A stretch of 11,309 nt of DNA from Solirubrobacteraceae bacterium (GTDB lineage: Bacteria; Actinomycetota; Thermoleophilia; Solirubrobacterales; Solirubrobacteraceae): assembly GCA_016462245.1 (NCBI GenBank), contig JAEMTR010000033.1:1-11309 (forward strand), in the 5' to 3' direction. The notes under the pieces were generated by a model. That model searched no databases. It saw only the letters and a list, made by a program, of their open reading frames with translations, and was not told where the DNA came from. This document shows positions 1 to 6,901 of the stretch, piece by piece. Positions within the stretch are counted from its first letter, which is position 1. Every line of letters starts with the position of its first letter. Both the position numbers and the translations under genes were made by a program.

Positions 1-138
1 GTTCCAAAGAGCGGCCTTGTAATCGTTGACCGCAAGGACTCGACAAGCCACCTTGATCCGCTGCTGGCAGCGCCAGCAACGAACGATTTCCTCAAGACGG
101 TGATCCCGTTCCTGAAAACGAAGATCAAGACCCGTTGA
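1..138 (+). CDS. C-terminal fragment of a protein, possibly an alpha/beta hydrolase
   Basis: Frame 1 is open from the window edge to a TGA at 136-138, giving 45 residues beginning VPKSGLVIVDRKDSTSHLDP and ending in a basic tail (KTKIKTR). The start lies outside the window. The pattern of a beta strand (GLVIVD), then SHLDPLLAAP, then an amphipathic helix (NDFLKTVIPFLK) resembles the end of alpha/beta-hydrolase or lipase folds. In those folds the catalytic histidine follows the last strand, which would make the His of SHLDP the candidate. This is a weak fold-level impression from a short tail, and no other catalytic residue is visible. The next gene begins 21 bases downstream on the same strand but appears to have its own promoter. 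Confidence 0.5.
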   Translation, partial: VPKSGLVIVDRKDSTSHLDPLLAAPATNDFLKTVIPFLKTKIKTR

Positions 139-146
139 GCATTCGC

Positions 147-152
147 TAAACT
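147..152 (+). promoter_or_regulatory. Candidate -10 element (TAAACT) of a leaderless promoter
   Basis: TAAACT fits the TANNNT form of a housekeeping -10 box and ends 7 bases before the GTG at 160. Transcription would therefore begin at or next to the start codon. No Shine-Dalgarno-like sequence precedes the GTG and no convincing -35 box is seen, so the call rests on spacing. Confidence 0.4.
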
Positions 153-159
153 TGTCTGC

Positions 160-450
160 GTGACCTTCCGAGTCCTCGCAGCGCTTCCAGTTTCGGCCGT
201 CAGCCTGCTCTTGGTTGCCCCCGCTGCGCTCGCCGCAACGCAGGAGCCGATCAGCGGCGAAGGAACCTACGGCGCGGCCACCGACCGCGTCGTGACGATG
301 ACCGGCTTCATCGTTATCGCCTTCTTCCCACTCTTCATTCTCTGCATGAGCTTGCTGCAGTGGCGGCTTGAGAAGCGCAAAGAGGCCCGCAAAGACGCAT
401 CCAAGCGGCTCAAGGCCGCGGCCGGCGACAGCTGGCAATCCGGCTGGTAG
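160..450 (+). CDS. Small single-pass membrane protein with signal peptide, unknown function
   Basis: This is a 96-residue protein of a family I do not recognise. Residues 1-25 look like a Sec signal peptide: one Arg near the N-terminus, a hydrophobic core (AVSLLLVAPAALA) and an AxA-type cleavage site after Ala25. A short polar, glycine-rich segment (26-43) would lie outside. Residues about 45-68 form a clear transmembrane helix (VVTMTGFIVIAFFPLFILCM...). Residues 69-88 are strongly basic (RLEKRKEARKDASKRLK) and should lie in the cytoplasm, giving a type I topology. GTG at 160 is chosen because it begins the signal peptide exactly and sits 7 bases after a -10-like box. The gene is convergent with the DUF2334 gene, leaving only 9 bases between the two stop codons. 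If the signal is not cleaved, it could be a two-pass protein. Confidence 0.75.
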   Translation: MTFRVLAALPVSAVSLLLVAPAALAATQEPISGEGTYGAATDRVVTMTGFIVIAFFPLFILCMSLLQWRLEKRKEARKDASKRLKAAAGDSWQSGW

Positions 451-461
451 TAAGTTTTTTT
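429..461 (+). terminator. Possible intrinsic terminator for the small membrane protein gene
   Basis: CAGCTGG (429-435) and CCGGCTG (440-446) can form a 7-bp stem with one G-U pair around a CAAT loop. A run of seven T follows at 455-461. The 8-base gap between stem and T-run is longer than usual and the stem lies inside the last codons, so this is only a candidate. It sits where the two convergent genes meet. Confidence 0.35.
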
Positions 462-1212
462 AGGCGCTGATCGCGGCGGCCTCGCCGATCTCACCGAAGC
501 TGACCGTGCGGCGTTCGCAGGCACGATCGAAGAGTCGTTCGAATGAGTCGACGGCGCGACTGTCGTCAAGGTCGTTCGGGCGCAGATCTACGCGCAGCAG
601 CGGTGCCTCCTGCGCGGCGCGTGCACTCCAGCGGCGGATGTTCTTCGCGCTAACCGCGCGAGGCATCGCGACTCCCCTAGCGCCGGTCAACGGCGTGTGC
701 AGGCGCGACTCGGAGATCCACCACTTGAAGCGCGCCGCGAGCGATTGATGGAGCGCCGCCGTGTAGCCGTAGCCAGGCGCAACGAAGCCTTCCGGCTCGA
801 GGTCGGCGAGGTGAAGGATGCGGCGACCTGCAGTGAGCGCGCGCCGCGTCTCGGCCGGATCGAGGCCGGCGAACTCAGCGGCGCTGGAGCGCAGGCCTGC
901 GCGGTGCCACAGGCGAGCACGCGACTGGCGCGGGCGATCGACGTTGCAGAGGCCAAGCTGCGCCACGCAGGCCCCAGCGTTGCGCTGTTCTGAGAGCCAT
1001 TCGACCAGGCCATCGCTGCGATGGTTAACCGGATGAAGATCGGGCGCGGGCACTACCAGCAGTGTCGTCCGCTCAATTCCCTGGTCGGCGAGCCAGTCGC
1101 AGATCAGCGCGACGCGCTCAAAGCACTGCGGCCTGATGTCGTGGATTGTGACGCTGATCTGGTCGCGCCGCTCAGCTCCAACCGAGGGCCGCTGCAGGAT
1201 CGTCGCGTTCAT
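460..1212 (-). CDS. DUF2334 / polysaccharide-deacetylase-like protein, probably catalytically impaired
   Basis: This 250-residue protein has the layout of the DUF2334 family (NodB-like deacetylase fold). It has an N-terminal strand with the HD motif (SVTIHDIRP, His24-Asp25), LLVVPAPDLHP (51-61), EFAGLDPAETRRAL (113-126), GFVAPGYGYT (142-151) and a C-terminal LLRVDLRPNDLD (205-216). Family members usually carry an HGxxH-like metal motif where this protein reads QLGLCN (85-90), and a His-Pro where it reads RPND (211-214). Leu86, Asn90 and Arg211 thus replace the expected histidines. The frame is intact and GC-biased, so it looks like an expressed pseudoenzyme rather than a pseudogene. Its ATG overlaps the stop of the upstream PHP-glycosyltransferase gene by ATGA, implying translational coupling and a shared pathway. 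Family assignment is fairly firm. Loss of activity is inferred from a remembered alignment. Confidence 0.75.
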   Translation of the reverse strand: MNATILQRPSVGAERRDQISVTIHDIRPQCFERVALICDWLADQGIERTTLLVVPAPDLHPVNHRSDGLVEWLSEQRNAGACVAQLGLCNVDRPRQSRARLWHRAGLRSSAAEFAGLDPAETRRALTAGRRILHLADLEPEGFVAPGYGYTAALHQSLAARFKWWISESRLHTPLTGARGVAMPRAVSAKNIRRWSARAAQEAPLLRVDLRPNDLDDSRAVDSFERLFDRACERRTVSFGEIGEAAAISA

Positions 1213-3515
1213 GCTGCGACCGCCTCAGCTTGATTAACGTCGCGATCCAGCGCCCTGCTGTAGCCATCGGCGAGGCGCGTTAGCGAAGCCGTCCAGGTCC
1301 TTTCAGCAACATTTTCGAGGCCACCACGTGCGAGCCGCTGGGCGAGTAGCGACTGGCTCGTGAGCGAGCAGAGCGCCTCGGCCAGCAGCTCTGGGTCGGC
1401 CGGGCGCAGCAGCCCTGACGCGCCGTCGCTGATAATCCCGCTCGGGCCACCCTCATCGACGGCGACGATCGGCAGTCCACTTGCCTGAGCCTCCAGCAGC
1501 ACCTGCCCGAAGGTGTCTGTGCGGCTGGCGAAAAGGAAGGCGTCGGCGCTGGCGTAGGCGCGCGCCAGCTCATCACCCTCGAGCCAGCCGAGGAATGTCG
1601 CATGCTCGCCGAGGCGTTCACGCAGCAGCTCCTCTTCCGGGCCGCCGCCAGCTAGGCAGAGGTGCAGCCTCGGGTCGCGGACGCGCGCTGCGGCGAATGT
1701 TTCGGCCAGCAGATCGGCGCCCTTCTCAAGCGTAAGGCGGCCAGCGTAGAGCACGTTTACGCGCCCGTCCGCTCGCGAGTAGAAGCCCTCGTCACGCAGC
1801 AGCGGGCTAAACCGGTCGGTGTCGACGCCACGATCCCAGCGACCGACCTTGTCGGCTTCAACTCCAAGTTCGCTTAGCGCAGTGTCCGATGCTTCGCTTG
1901 GTGAGAGGACAACGTCGCAGCGGCCGTAGAGGGCGGAGAGGGCTGCGCGGACAGCCCACTCCAGCCTTTCGTCGCCACCGCGGAGGGCGGCGTAGCTGGC
2001 AAGTTCGGTGTGATAACTGCCGACAACCGGCAGGTTGATTAGTTGGCCGACGACGGCGCCAGAAATTCCACACGGCCCGGGGGCGCAGATGTGAATCAGG
2101 TCGTAGCGGCCCTCGGCGAGTGCTTCTACTATTGCCGGCATCGAGGGAACGCCGATCTTCATCCCTTCGTAGAGCGGAAGGTCAACGTCGCGAACAGACG
2201 GCAGGCGCCGGTCAACGTTGGGGTCGGTCCCGATCACCTCAACTTCAAAGCCTGGAACACCCCGCGCGCGCAGCTCCTCCAGCGTGTGCGTAACGCCGTG
2301 CATCGAGCCAACGCCGTCAGCCATCAAGGCGACCCGTGGTAGCTCTTCCTGACGACTGACCAACTTGCCCTTCTCACGGCCGAGAAAAGCGGCCGCTGGC
2401 GCGTATGGAAGCACCGGGACGGCCGCGTCGAAGAGCTCTTGAGCGGCCTCCAAGTAGCCGCTCTGGCGATTGACTGCTTCGACCGTCCTGTCTACTGCGG
2501 CGCTGAGGCGGCGCTCATGGACGTGGCGGGCGTGGCGGTAGAAGTCTGCGTGGCTGCGATCGTCGCTCTGGAATGCTGCCACCAGCTCAGCGGCGCTGAG
2601 GTTGCCGAGGCCAACTGCCGCGAGGTGTGTGCCGATCAGAGCGCGCCCATCGTCGGGACCGAGGTCGCCACCGCCCTCTGGGTCGCGCTGATCGGCCTCA
2701 CGCATGAAGCGACTGACGAGCGACATCACACGGGCGGGATCAATCTTTCCTTCGCCCTCGCAGCCGAGCGTCCGTGCCGCCAGCGCGAGCGCAGCATGGG
2801 CCCACTTCTCGGCGCTGCCCTGCTCGCCACGGGCCTGCGCGTTGCCGAGGCGGATCTGGGTTAGGAATTCTTCGACCGTCGCAGCGGCTGGCGTCTCGGT
2901 GAAGGTTCGACCGATGTCGACGCCGGCGTGATCGTCGCTGCCGCCAACGCCAACGCCACCGTGGGTTTCGATGTAGATCGCGGCCGGTTCGTTGAGCTCA
3001 CGTGCGCGCGAGCCGTTGCGCGTCTCCCAGACCGGAAAAAGCTCCGCCAGGCGACGCCGGTGACCGGGCGTTAGCGGCGCACGCACGGCGTAGAACGGGT
3101 GCGCCAGTGCGCAGGCGATCTCATTCCTAAACAGGTAGCCAGCGCAGCTCACGATGTCATCGGCGTGGGCCTGCAACCACTCGTGGTCGTCAACGGTAAT
3201 TCCCCAGCAGAGAACGTGAGCTGCCTGCGGTTCTCGCTTGAACCGCGCCGTTAGTTCAACCGAGATGAAGACGTCTGGCCGGTCGGCGATCTCAAGCGCA
3301 CCATCGATCGTGTCGTGGTCGGAGATCGTTACGAAATCCATCCCGCGGCGCTTCGCCAGCTCGTAGACCTCTTCCGGCGGAGTTGCGCATTCCGGCAAGC
3401 CGAGCGCATTTTGAACTCCCAGTGACGCGATCGCAGATGCGGTCGAGTGGCAGTGAAGGTCTGCTCGCGAAAACAACTCACGCTCTACCCCTAACGAAGT
3501 TGGTTGATTGCTCAT
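1209..3515 (-). CDS. PHP-domain / GT4 glycosyltransferase fusion protein
   Basis: This is a 768-residue two-domain cytoplasmic protein. Residues about 15-230 are a PHP metallo-phosphoesterase domain with its metal ligands in place: DLHCHS (19-24), ISDHDTIDG (64-72), Glu87, His100, AHP (138-140) and GSDDHAG (192-198). Residues about 235-390 are a helical linker I do not recognise. Residues about 392-755 form a GT4, GT-B fold transferase. Landmarks there are GSYHTEL (499-505), RWDRGVDTDRF (559-569), YAGRLTLEKGADLL (590-603) with Lys598, and the donor-site motif DTFGQVLLE (667-675, an E-x7-E variant starting with Asp). The C-terminal part is like actinobacterial sugar-nucleotide-dependent lipid glycosyltransferases (MgtA/PimB type). 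The acceptor, the donor and the PHP substrate cannot be read from sequence. ATG at 3515 (minus) is chosen because the PHP domain starts soon after it. It is the first gene of an operon with the DUF2334 gene. Confidence 0.85.
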   Translation of the reverse strand: MSNQPTSLGVERELFSRADLHCHSTASAIASLGVQNALGLPECATPPEEVYELAKRRGMDFVTISDHDTIDGALEIADRPDVFISVELTARFKREPQAAHVLCWGITVDDHEWLQAHADDIVSCAGYLFRNEIACALAHPFYAVRAPLTPGHRRRLAELFPVWETRNGSRARELNEPAAIYIETHGGVGVGGSDDHAGVDIGRTFTETPAAATVEEFLTQIRLGNAQARGEQGSAEKWAHAALALAARTLGCEGEGKIDPARVMSLVSRFMREADQRDPEGGGDLGPDDGRALIGTHLAAVGLGNLSAAELVAAFQSDDRSHADFYRHARHVHERRLSAAVDRTVEAVNRQSGYLEAAQELFDAAVPVLPYAPAAAFLGREKGKLVSRQEELPRVALMADGVGSMHGVTHTLEELRARGVPGFEVEVIGTDPNVDRRLPSVRDVDLPLYEGMKIGVPSMPAIVEALAEGRYDLIHICAPGPCGISGAVVGQLINLPVVGSYHTELASYAALRGGDERLEWAVRAALSALYGRCDVVLSPSEASDTALSELGVEADKVGRWDRGVDTDRFSPLLRDEGFYSRADGRVNVLYAGRLTLEKGADLLAETFAAARVRDPRLHLCLAGGGPEEELLRERLGEHATFLGWLEGDELARAYASADAFLFASRTDTFGQVLLEAQASGLPIVAVDEGGPSGIISDGASGLLRPADPELLAEALCSLTSQSLLAQRLARGGLENVAERTWTASLTRLADGYSRALDRDVNQAEAVAA

Positions 3516-3618
3516 GAGCGCTATTTTCCCTGCAAACGGGCGTATTTCGTGAAGATTGTGTCGCCCTAGCGTGACGATGCGGTGAGCGCGACGGCCGGTG
3601 CTGGGATAACCTCGGCCG
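3516..3618. promoter_or_regulatory. Divergent promoter region between PHP-GT operon and fatty acyl-CoA reductase gene
   Basis: The 103-bp gap contains no gene. Toward the right, TAACCT (3607-3612) is a TANNNT -10 candidate ending 6 bases before the ATG at 3619, with no Shine-Dalgarno. Toward the left, the minus strand reads GGGAAAATAGCGCTC before the ATG at 3515. There GAAAAT is a weaker -10 candidate ending 7 bases from the start, with TTCACG about 19 bases further upstream as a poor -35. AGGGA could alternatively be a distant ribosome site. No clear palindromic operator is seen. Confidence 0.4.
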
Positions 3619-5604
3619 ATGACGACCTACCTCGTGACCGGCGCAACAGGCTTTATCGGTAGCAACCTCGTCCAGAGGCTTCTGGCGCGCGGTGAAAGCG
3701 TCCACGCAATCGTGCGCGAAGGCTCGCGCGAGCGTTTTGAGGCGACAGCGCAGCATTGGCCCGGCGGCGAGAAGCTGAAGCTCGTCAGCGGCGATCTGCT
3801 GGAGCCGATGATGGGAGTCAGCGAAGAGTGGATCGCCGAGCACCGCGGCAAGATCGACCACGCCTTCCACCTCGCCGCGATCTACGACATGACGGCCTCC
3901 GAGGCGCGCAACGAGGAGCTGAACACCGGCGGCACCGCTCACCTCTTGGAGCTGGTCGCCGAGCTCCAGCCGGGCACGCTCCACCACGTCTCATCGGTCG
4001 CCGTCGCTGGCTCCTACGAAGGCGTCTTCACGGAGCAGATGTTCGACGAAGGCCAGACGCTGCCATCGCCCTACCACCGCACCAAGTTTGAGTCCGAGAA
4101 GCTGGTGCGCGATCTGAGCGCAGTGCCGTGGCGGATCTACCGGCCGGCAGTCGTGATCGGCGACTCGCGGACCGGCAAGATCGACAAGGTCGACGGCCCC
4201 TACTACTTCTTCAAGGCGATCCGCCGCGCACGCAACGTCCTCCCCTCTTGGCTGCCTCTGATTGGGCCTGAGATCGGCGAGACGAACATCGTGCCGGTTG
4301 ATTTCGTCGCCGACGCGATCGTCGAGATCGCCCATAAGCCAGGGCTCGACGGCAGCGCCTTCCATCTCGCATCGCCGACGATTATGTCGTCGGCCGAAGC
4401 ACTCAATGATTTTGCCAAGGCCGCCAACGCCCCGCACCTTGCGCTGCGTCTGCCGCCCGGCCCGCTCGACCCACTGACGGCGCAGACCAACGCGCTGCTT
4501 CGGTCGCTCCCCGGAGTGACGACGGTCGCCGAAACGGTGCTCGACGAGTTTGGCATTCCGACTGAGGTACTCGAGCACACCGGCTTCAGCTGCTCGTTCG
4601 ACACAACACAGACCGATGCGGCGCTCGCTGGCAGCGGCATTGAAGTCCCGCCGCTGGCTGATTACGCGCAGGTGATCTGGGACTACTGGGAGAACCACCT
4701 CGACGCCGGCGGCTTCGCCAGCAGCTCGCTGCGCGCAGCGCTGAACGGGCGAACCGTCGTGATAACCGGCGGCTCAAGCGGCATCGGCCGCTCGGCAGCG
4801 CTGGAGATCGCTGCCGCCGGCGGCACGCCGCTGCTGGTAGCCCGCTCGCTCGACAAGCTCGAAGAGGTAAAGGCCGAAATCGAGTTGGCCGGCGGCAGCG
4901 CCTACTGCTACTCGGCCGACCTCTCGGACATGGACTCGATCGACGAGCTCGTCGCGACGATCCTCGCAGAGCACGCCTCGGTCGACATGATCGTAAACAA
5001 CGCCGGCCGCTCGATCCGCCGCTCGCTGGCACACAGCCTCGACCGCTTCCACGATTACGAACGGACGATGCAGCTCAACTACTTCGGCGCGATCCGCCTC
5101 GTGATGGGTTTCATCCCGCACATGCAGCAGCGCCACTTCGGCCACATCGTCAACGTCTCATCGATCGGAGTTCAGGCCAGCCCCCCGCGCTTTAGTGCCT
5201 ACGTCGCTTCCAAATCGGCGCTCGATGCTTGGACGCGCGTTGTTAGCTCGGAGCTGGTTGGCGACAACATCACCTTTACGACGATCCACATGCCGCTGGT
5301 GCGCACGCCGATGATTGCGCCGACGAAGATGTACGACCACTTCCCAGCGATCTCGCCGGACGAGGCTGGCGCGATGGTCTGTAATGCGCTGCAGCACAAG
5401 CCGAAGCAGATCAACACGAAGCTGGGGACGGTTGCAGAGGTCGGTTACGCGCTGGCGCCGAAGCTGCTCGACCAGATCCTCAACGCCGCCTTCCGCGTAT
5501 TCCCAGAGTCGGCGGCATCCTCGGGCCGCGACGCTGCGCCGGAGCAGAAGGCCAGTATTGAGCAGATCGCGATGGCCAACCTGATGAAGGGCGTTCACTG
5601 GTAA
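3619..5604 (+). CDS. Bifunctional fatty acyl-CoA reductase (two SDR domains), fatty alcohol forming
   Basis: This 661-residue protein has two NAD(P)-binding Rossmann domains. The N-terminal half (1-~365) is an extended SDR with TGATGFIG (7-14), HLAAIYD (84-90), the Ser125-Ser126 pair and catalytic YHRTK (152-156). The C-terminal half (~375-661) is a classical SDR with TGGSSGIG (383-390), NNAGRS (460-465), Ser514-Ser515 and YVASK (528-532). Blocks VDGPYYFFK (191-199), NIVPVDFV (223-230), VIWDYWE (352-358), RFHDYERTMQLNYFG (476-490) and LVRTPMIAPTK (560-570), plus the overall length, match my memory of Marinobacter bifunctional FAR and mycobacterial AcrA1 (Rv3391). In those enzymes the C-terminal domain reduces acyl-CoA or acyl-ACP to aldehyde and the N-terminal domain reduces aldehyde to alcohol, feeding wax esters or ether lipids. 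Both active sites look intact. The gene is monocistronic and divergent from the PHP-GT operon. No wax synthase is in the window. Confidence 0.88.
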   Translation: MTTYLVTGATGFIGSNLVQRLLARGESVHAIVREGSRERFEATAQHWPGGEKLKLVSGDLLEPMMGVSEEWIAEHRGKIDHAFHLAAIYDMTASEARNEELNTGGTAHLLELVAELQPGTLHHVSSVAVAGSYEGVFTEQMFDEGQTLPSPYHRTKFESEKLVRDLSAVPWRIYRPAVVIGDSRTGKIDKVDGPYYFFKAIRRARNVLPSWLPLIGPEIGETNIVPVDFVADAIVEIAHKPGLDGSAFHLASPTIMSSAEALNDFAKAANAPHLALRLPPGPLDPLTAQTNALLRSLPGVTTVAETVLDEFGIPTEVLEHTGFSCSFDTTQTDAALAGSGIEVPPLADYAQVIWDYWENHLDAGGFASSSLRAALNGRTVVITGGSSGIGRSAALEIAAAGGTPLLVARSLDKLEEVKAEIELAGGSAYCYSADLSDMDSIDELVATILAEHASVDMIVNNAGRSIRRSLAHSLDRFHDYERTMQLNYFGAIRLVMGFIPHMQQRHFGHIVNVSSIGVQASPPRFSAYVASKSALDAWTRVVSSELVGDNITFTTIHMPLVRTPMIAPTKMYDHFPAISPDEAGAMVCNALQHKPKQINTKLGTVAEVGYALAPKLLDQILNAAFRVFPESAASSGRDAAPEQKASIEQIAMANLMKGVHW

Positions 5605-5622
5605 AGGGCAGAAGCGACGGGC

Positions 5623-5685
5623 TAGAATCACTATTCCTGACTTTGTGGTCAGCCGCCTGAAGTGCTACTTTGTCGCTAGTTAAAC
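5623..5685 (+). promoter_or_regulatory. Promoter region of the Rieske oxygenase gene
   Basis: The 103-bp gap 5605-5707 contains no gene. Two -10 candidates are visible. TAGAAT (5623-5628) is the better hexamer but lacks a good -35. TACTTT (5666-5671) lies 17 bases after TTGTGG (5643-5648), a weak -35. A 9-base direct repeat with one mismatch, ACTTTGTGG (5640-5648) and ACTTTGTCG (5667-5675), has a 27-base period and overlaps these elements. Which promoter is used cannot be decided from sequence. Confidence 0.35.
5637..5652. promoter_or_regulatory. Inverted repeat CTGAC-N6-GTCAG, candidate operator
   Basis: CTGACTTTGTGGTCAG is a perfect 5-bp inverted repeat around a 6-base centre, about 55 bases upstream of the Rieske start codon. 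It lies just downstream of the TAGAAT -10 candidate, where a repressor could act. It lacks a T-run after it, so a terminator for the preceding reductase gene is less likely. The regulator is unknown. Confidence 0.35.
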
Positions 5686-5693
5686 GCGTTACC

Positions 5694-5699
5694 GAGGAG
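5694..5699 (+). promoter_or_regulatory. Shine-Dalgarno GAGGAG fixing the Rieske start
   Basis: GAGGAG ends 8 bases before the ATG at 5708. An ATG at 5701 is too close to this site and is in a different frame that soon closes, so 5708 is the start. This contrasts with neighbouring transcripts that lack any ribosome site. Confidence 0.7.
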
Positions 5700-5707
5700 T
5701 ATGAGAG

Positions 5708-6880
5708 ATGCCCGAAGTGAGCTTCCCCTTCACAGCAGCCGACGTTGAGCGCACCTGCACGCGCCTCTCGCAAGCAACGATGCTGCCCGGCACTGCCTTC
5801 ACCGATCCGTCGGTTCTCGATTGGGAGCAGAAGAACTTCTTCCAGTCCGGCTGGGTCTGCGTCGGCCATACCGGCCAGTTGCGTGAGCGCGGCCAGTACA
5901 TCTCGGCGCAGGTTGGTTCAACCAGCGTGCTCGTCGTTGCCGACGATGACGCCCTGCCGCGCGCCTTCATCAATAGCTGCCGCCACCGCGGCGCAAAGAT
6001 CGTTGACGAGCCAGAAGGCCAAGTCCGGCGCCTGCGCTGCTCCTACCACGCCTGGTCGTACGGCTTCGACGGCTCGCTAACGAACGCGCCTTTCACCGAC
6101 GACCTCGACGACTTTGACGCAAGCTGCATGGGCCTACACCCGGTCGACCTCGCCGTCGTCGAGGGGCTCGTGCTGATCGACCTCTCAGGTGAGGCTGGCC
6201 CGCCGGCCGAGCACATCGGTGACCTCGCCAAAAAGCTCGCGCAGTACCGCCTCAGCGAGCTCAACCGCGGCGCCAAGGTTGTCTACGAGGTCAACGCGAA
6301 CTGGAAGACGGTCGTCGAGAACTACAGCGAGTGCCTCCACTGCCCCGGCATTCACCCCGAACTAAACCGCCTGTCGCATTACCTCAGCGGCGAGACGATG
6401 AGCGGCGACGGCGCCTGGTGCGGCGGCTCGATGGACCTTGCTGAGGACGCCGAGACGATGGGCAAGAATGGCGGCGGCAACCACCGCGAGCCGATCGAAG
6501 GCCTCAGCGAAAGCGATCTTCGCTCGGTTTTCTATTTCACGATCTTCCCTAACGCGATGGTCTCGCTACACCCCGATTACGTGATGCTGCACACGCTCTG
6601 GCCGAAGGCGCCGAACCGCACCGAAGTGACCTGCGAATGGCTCTTCGAGGACCGCACGATCGCCGCGGCCGACTTTGACCCGAGCGACGCCGTCGAGTTC
6701 TGGGATCAAGTCAACCGCGAAGACTGGGGCGTCTGCGAACTGACCCAGAAGGGCCTCGGCGACGGCACGCTGCCAGCCGGCCGCTACACGAAGCAGGAGG
6801 ACGTAGGTCACAAGTTCGACGTGATCGTCGCCCACCGCTACCTCGAAGCACTCGGCGCGGCTATTCCAGCGCGAAATTAG
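5708..6880 (+). CDS. Rieske [2Fe-2S] non-haem iron oxygenase alpha subunit, quaternary-amine type
   Basis: This is a 390-residue soluble oxygenase. The N-terminal Rieske domain binds the [2Fe-2S] cluster through C91-R-H93 and C111-SY-H114, separated by the usual spacing. The C-terminal catalytic domain carries VENYSECLHCPGIHPEL (203-219), where His211 and His216 ligate mononuclear iron. Glu208 sits at the position that is Asp in ring-hydroxylating dioxygenases but Glu in carnitine oxygenase CntA and relatives. FWDQVNREDW followed by CELTQKGL (331-350) resembles glycine betaine monooxygenase GbcA and stachydrine demethylase, and should supply the Asp iron ligand (Asp333 or Asp339). The likely reaction is O2- and NAD(P)H-dependent N-demethylation or hydroxylation of a betaine or other quaternary amine, using a separate ferredoxin-type reductase. 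No reductase is in the window. It precedes the ABC importer operon by 58 bp, suggesting the importer supplies substrate. The exact substrate is unknown. Confidence 0.85.
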   Translation: MPEVSFPFTAADVERTCTRLSQATMLPGTAFTDPSVLDWEQKNFFQSGWVCVGHTGQLRERGQYISAQVGSTSVLVVADDDALPRAFINSCRHRGAKIVDEPEGQVRRLRCSYHAWSYGFDGSLTNAPFTDDLDDFDASCMGLHPVDLAVVEGLVLIDLSGEAGPPAEHIGDLAKKLAQYRLSELNRGAKVVYEVNANWKTVVENYSECLHCPGIHPELNRLSHYLSGETMSGDGAWCGGSMDLAEDAETMGKNGGGNHREPIEGLSESDLRSVFYFTIFPNAMVSLHPDYVMLHTLWPKAPNRTEVTCEWLFEDRTIAAADFDPSDAVEFWDQVNREDWGVCELTQKGLGDGTLPAGRYTKQEDVGHKFDVIVAHRYLEALGAAIPARN

Positions 6881-6901
6881 TCGCTGCGCACTGCGGTCGG
6901 T

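Noticed and set aside
2439..2864. 141-codon plus-strand frame inside the PHP-GT gene
   Set aside because: It is antisense to the helical linker of the fusion protein and is Ala/Val/Glu-rich without motifs. The fusion frame is continuous through it.
3478..3987. 169-codon minus-strand frame crossing the divergent promoter region
   Set aside because: It overlaps the starts of both real divergent genes and has no recognisable motif. It is a codon-bias shadow of the reductase gene.
3991..4698. 235-codon open frame on the minus strand inside the reductase gene
   Set aside because: It lies wholly antisense to a well-matched two-domain reductase, is rich in Arg and low-complexity residues, and shows no domain motif. 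Long antisense frames are expected at this GC content.
5637..5652. Inverted repeat as a terminator of the reductase gene
   Set aside because: The stem is only five base pairs with mixed composition and is followed by CCGCCTGAAG rather than a T-run. An operator is the better guess.
5701..5707. ATG at 5701 as the oxygenase start
   Set aside because: It is out of frame with the Rieske domain, its own frame closes quickly, and it is only one base from the GAGGAG ribosome site.
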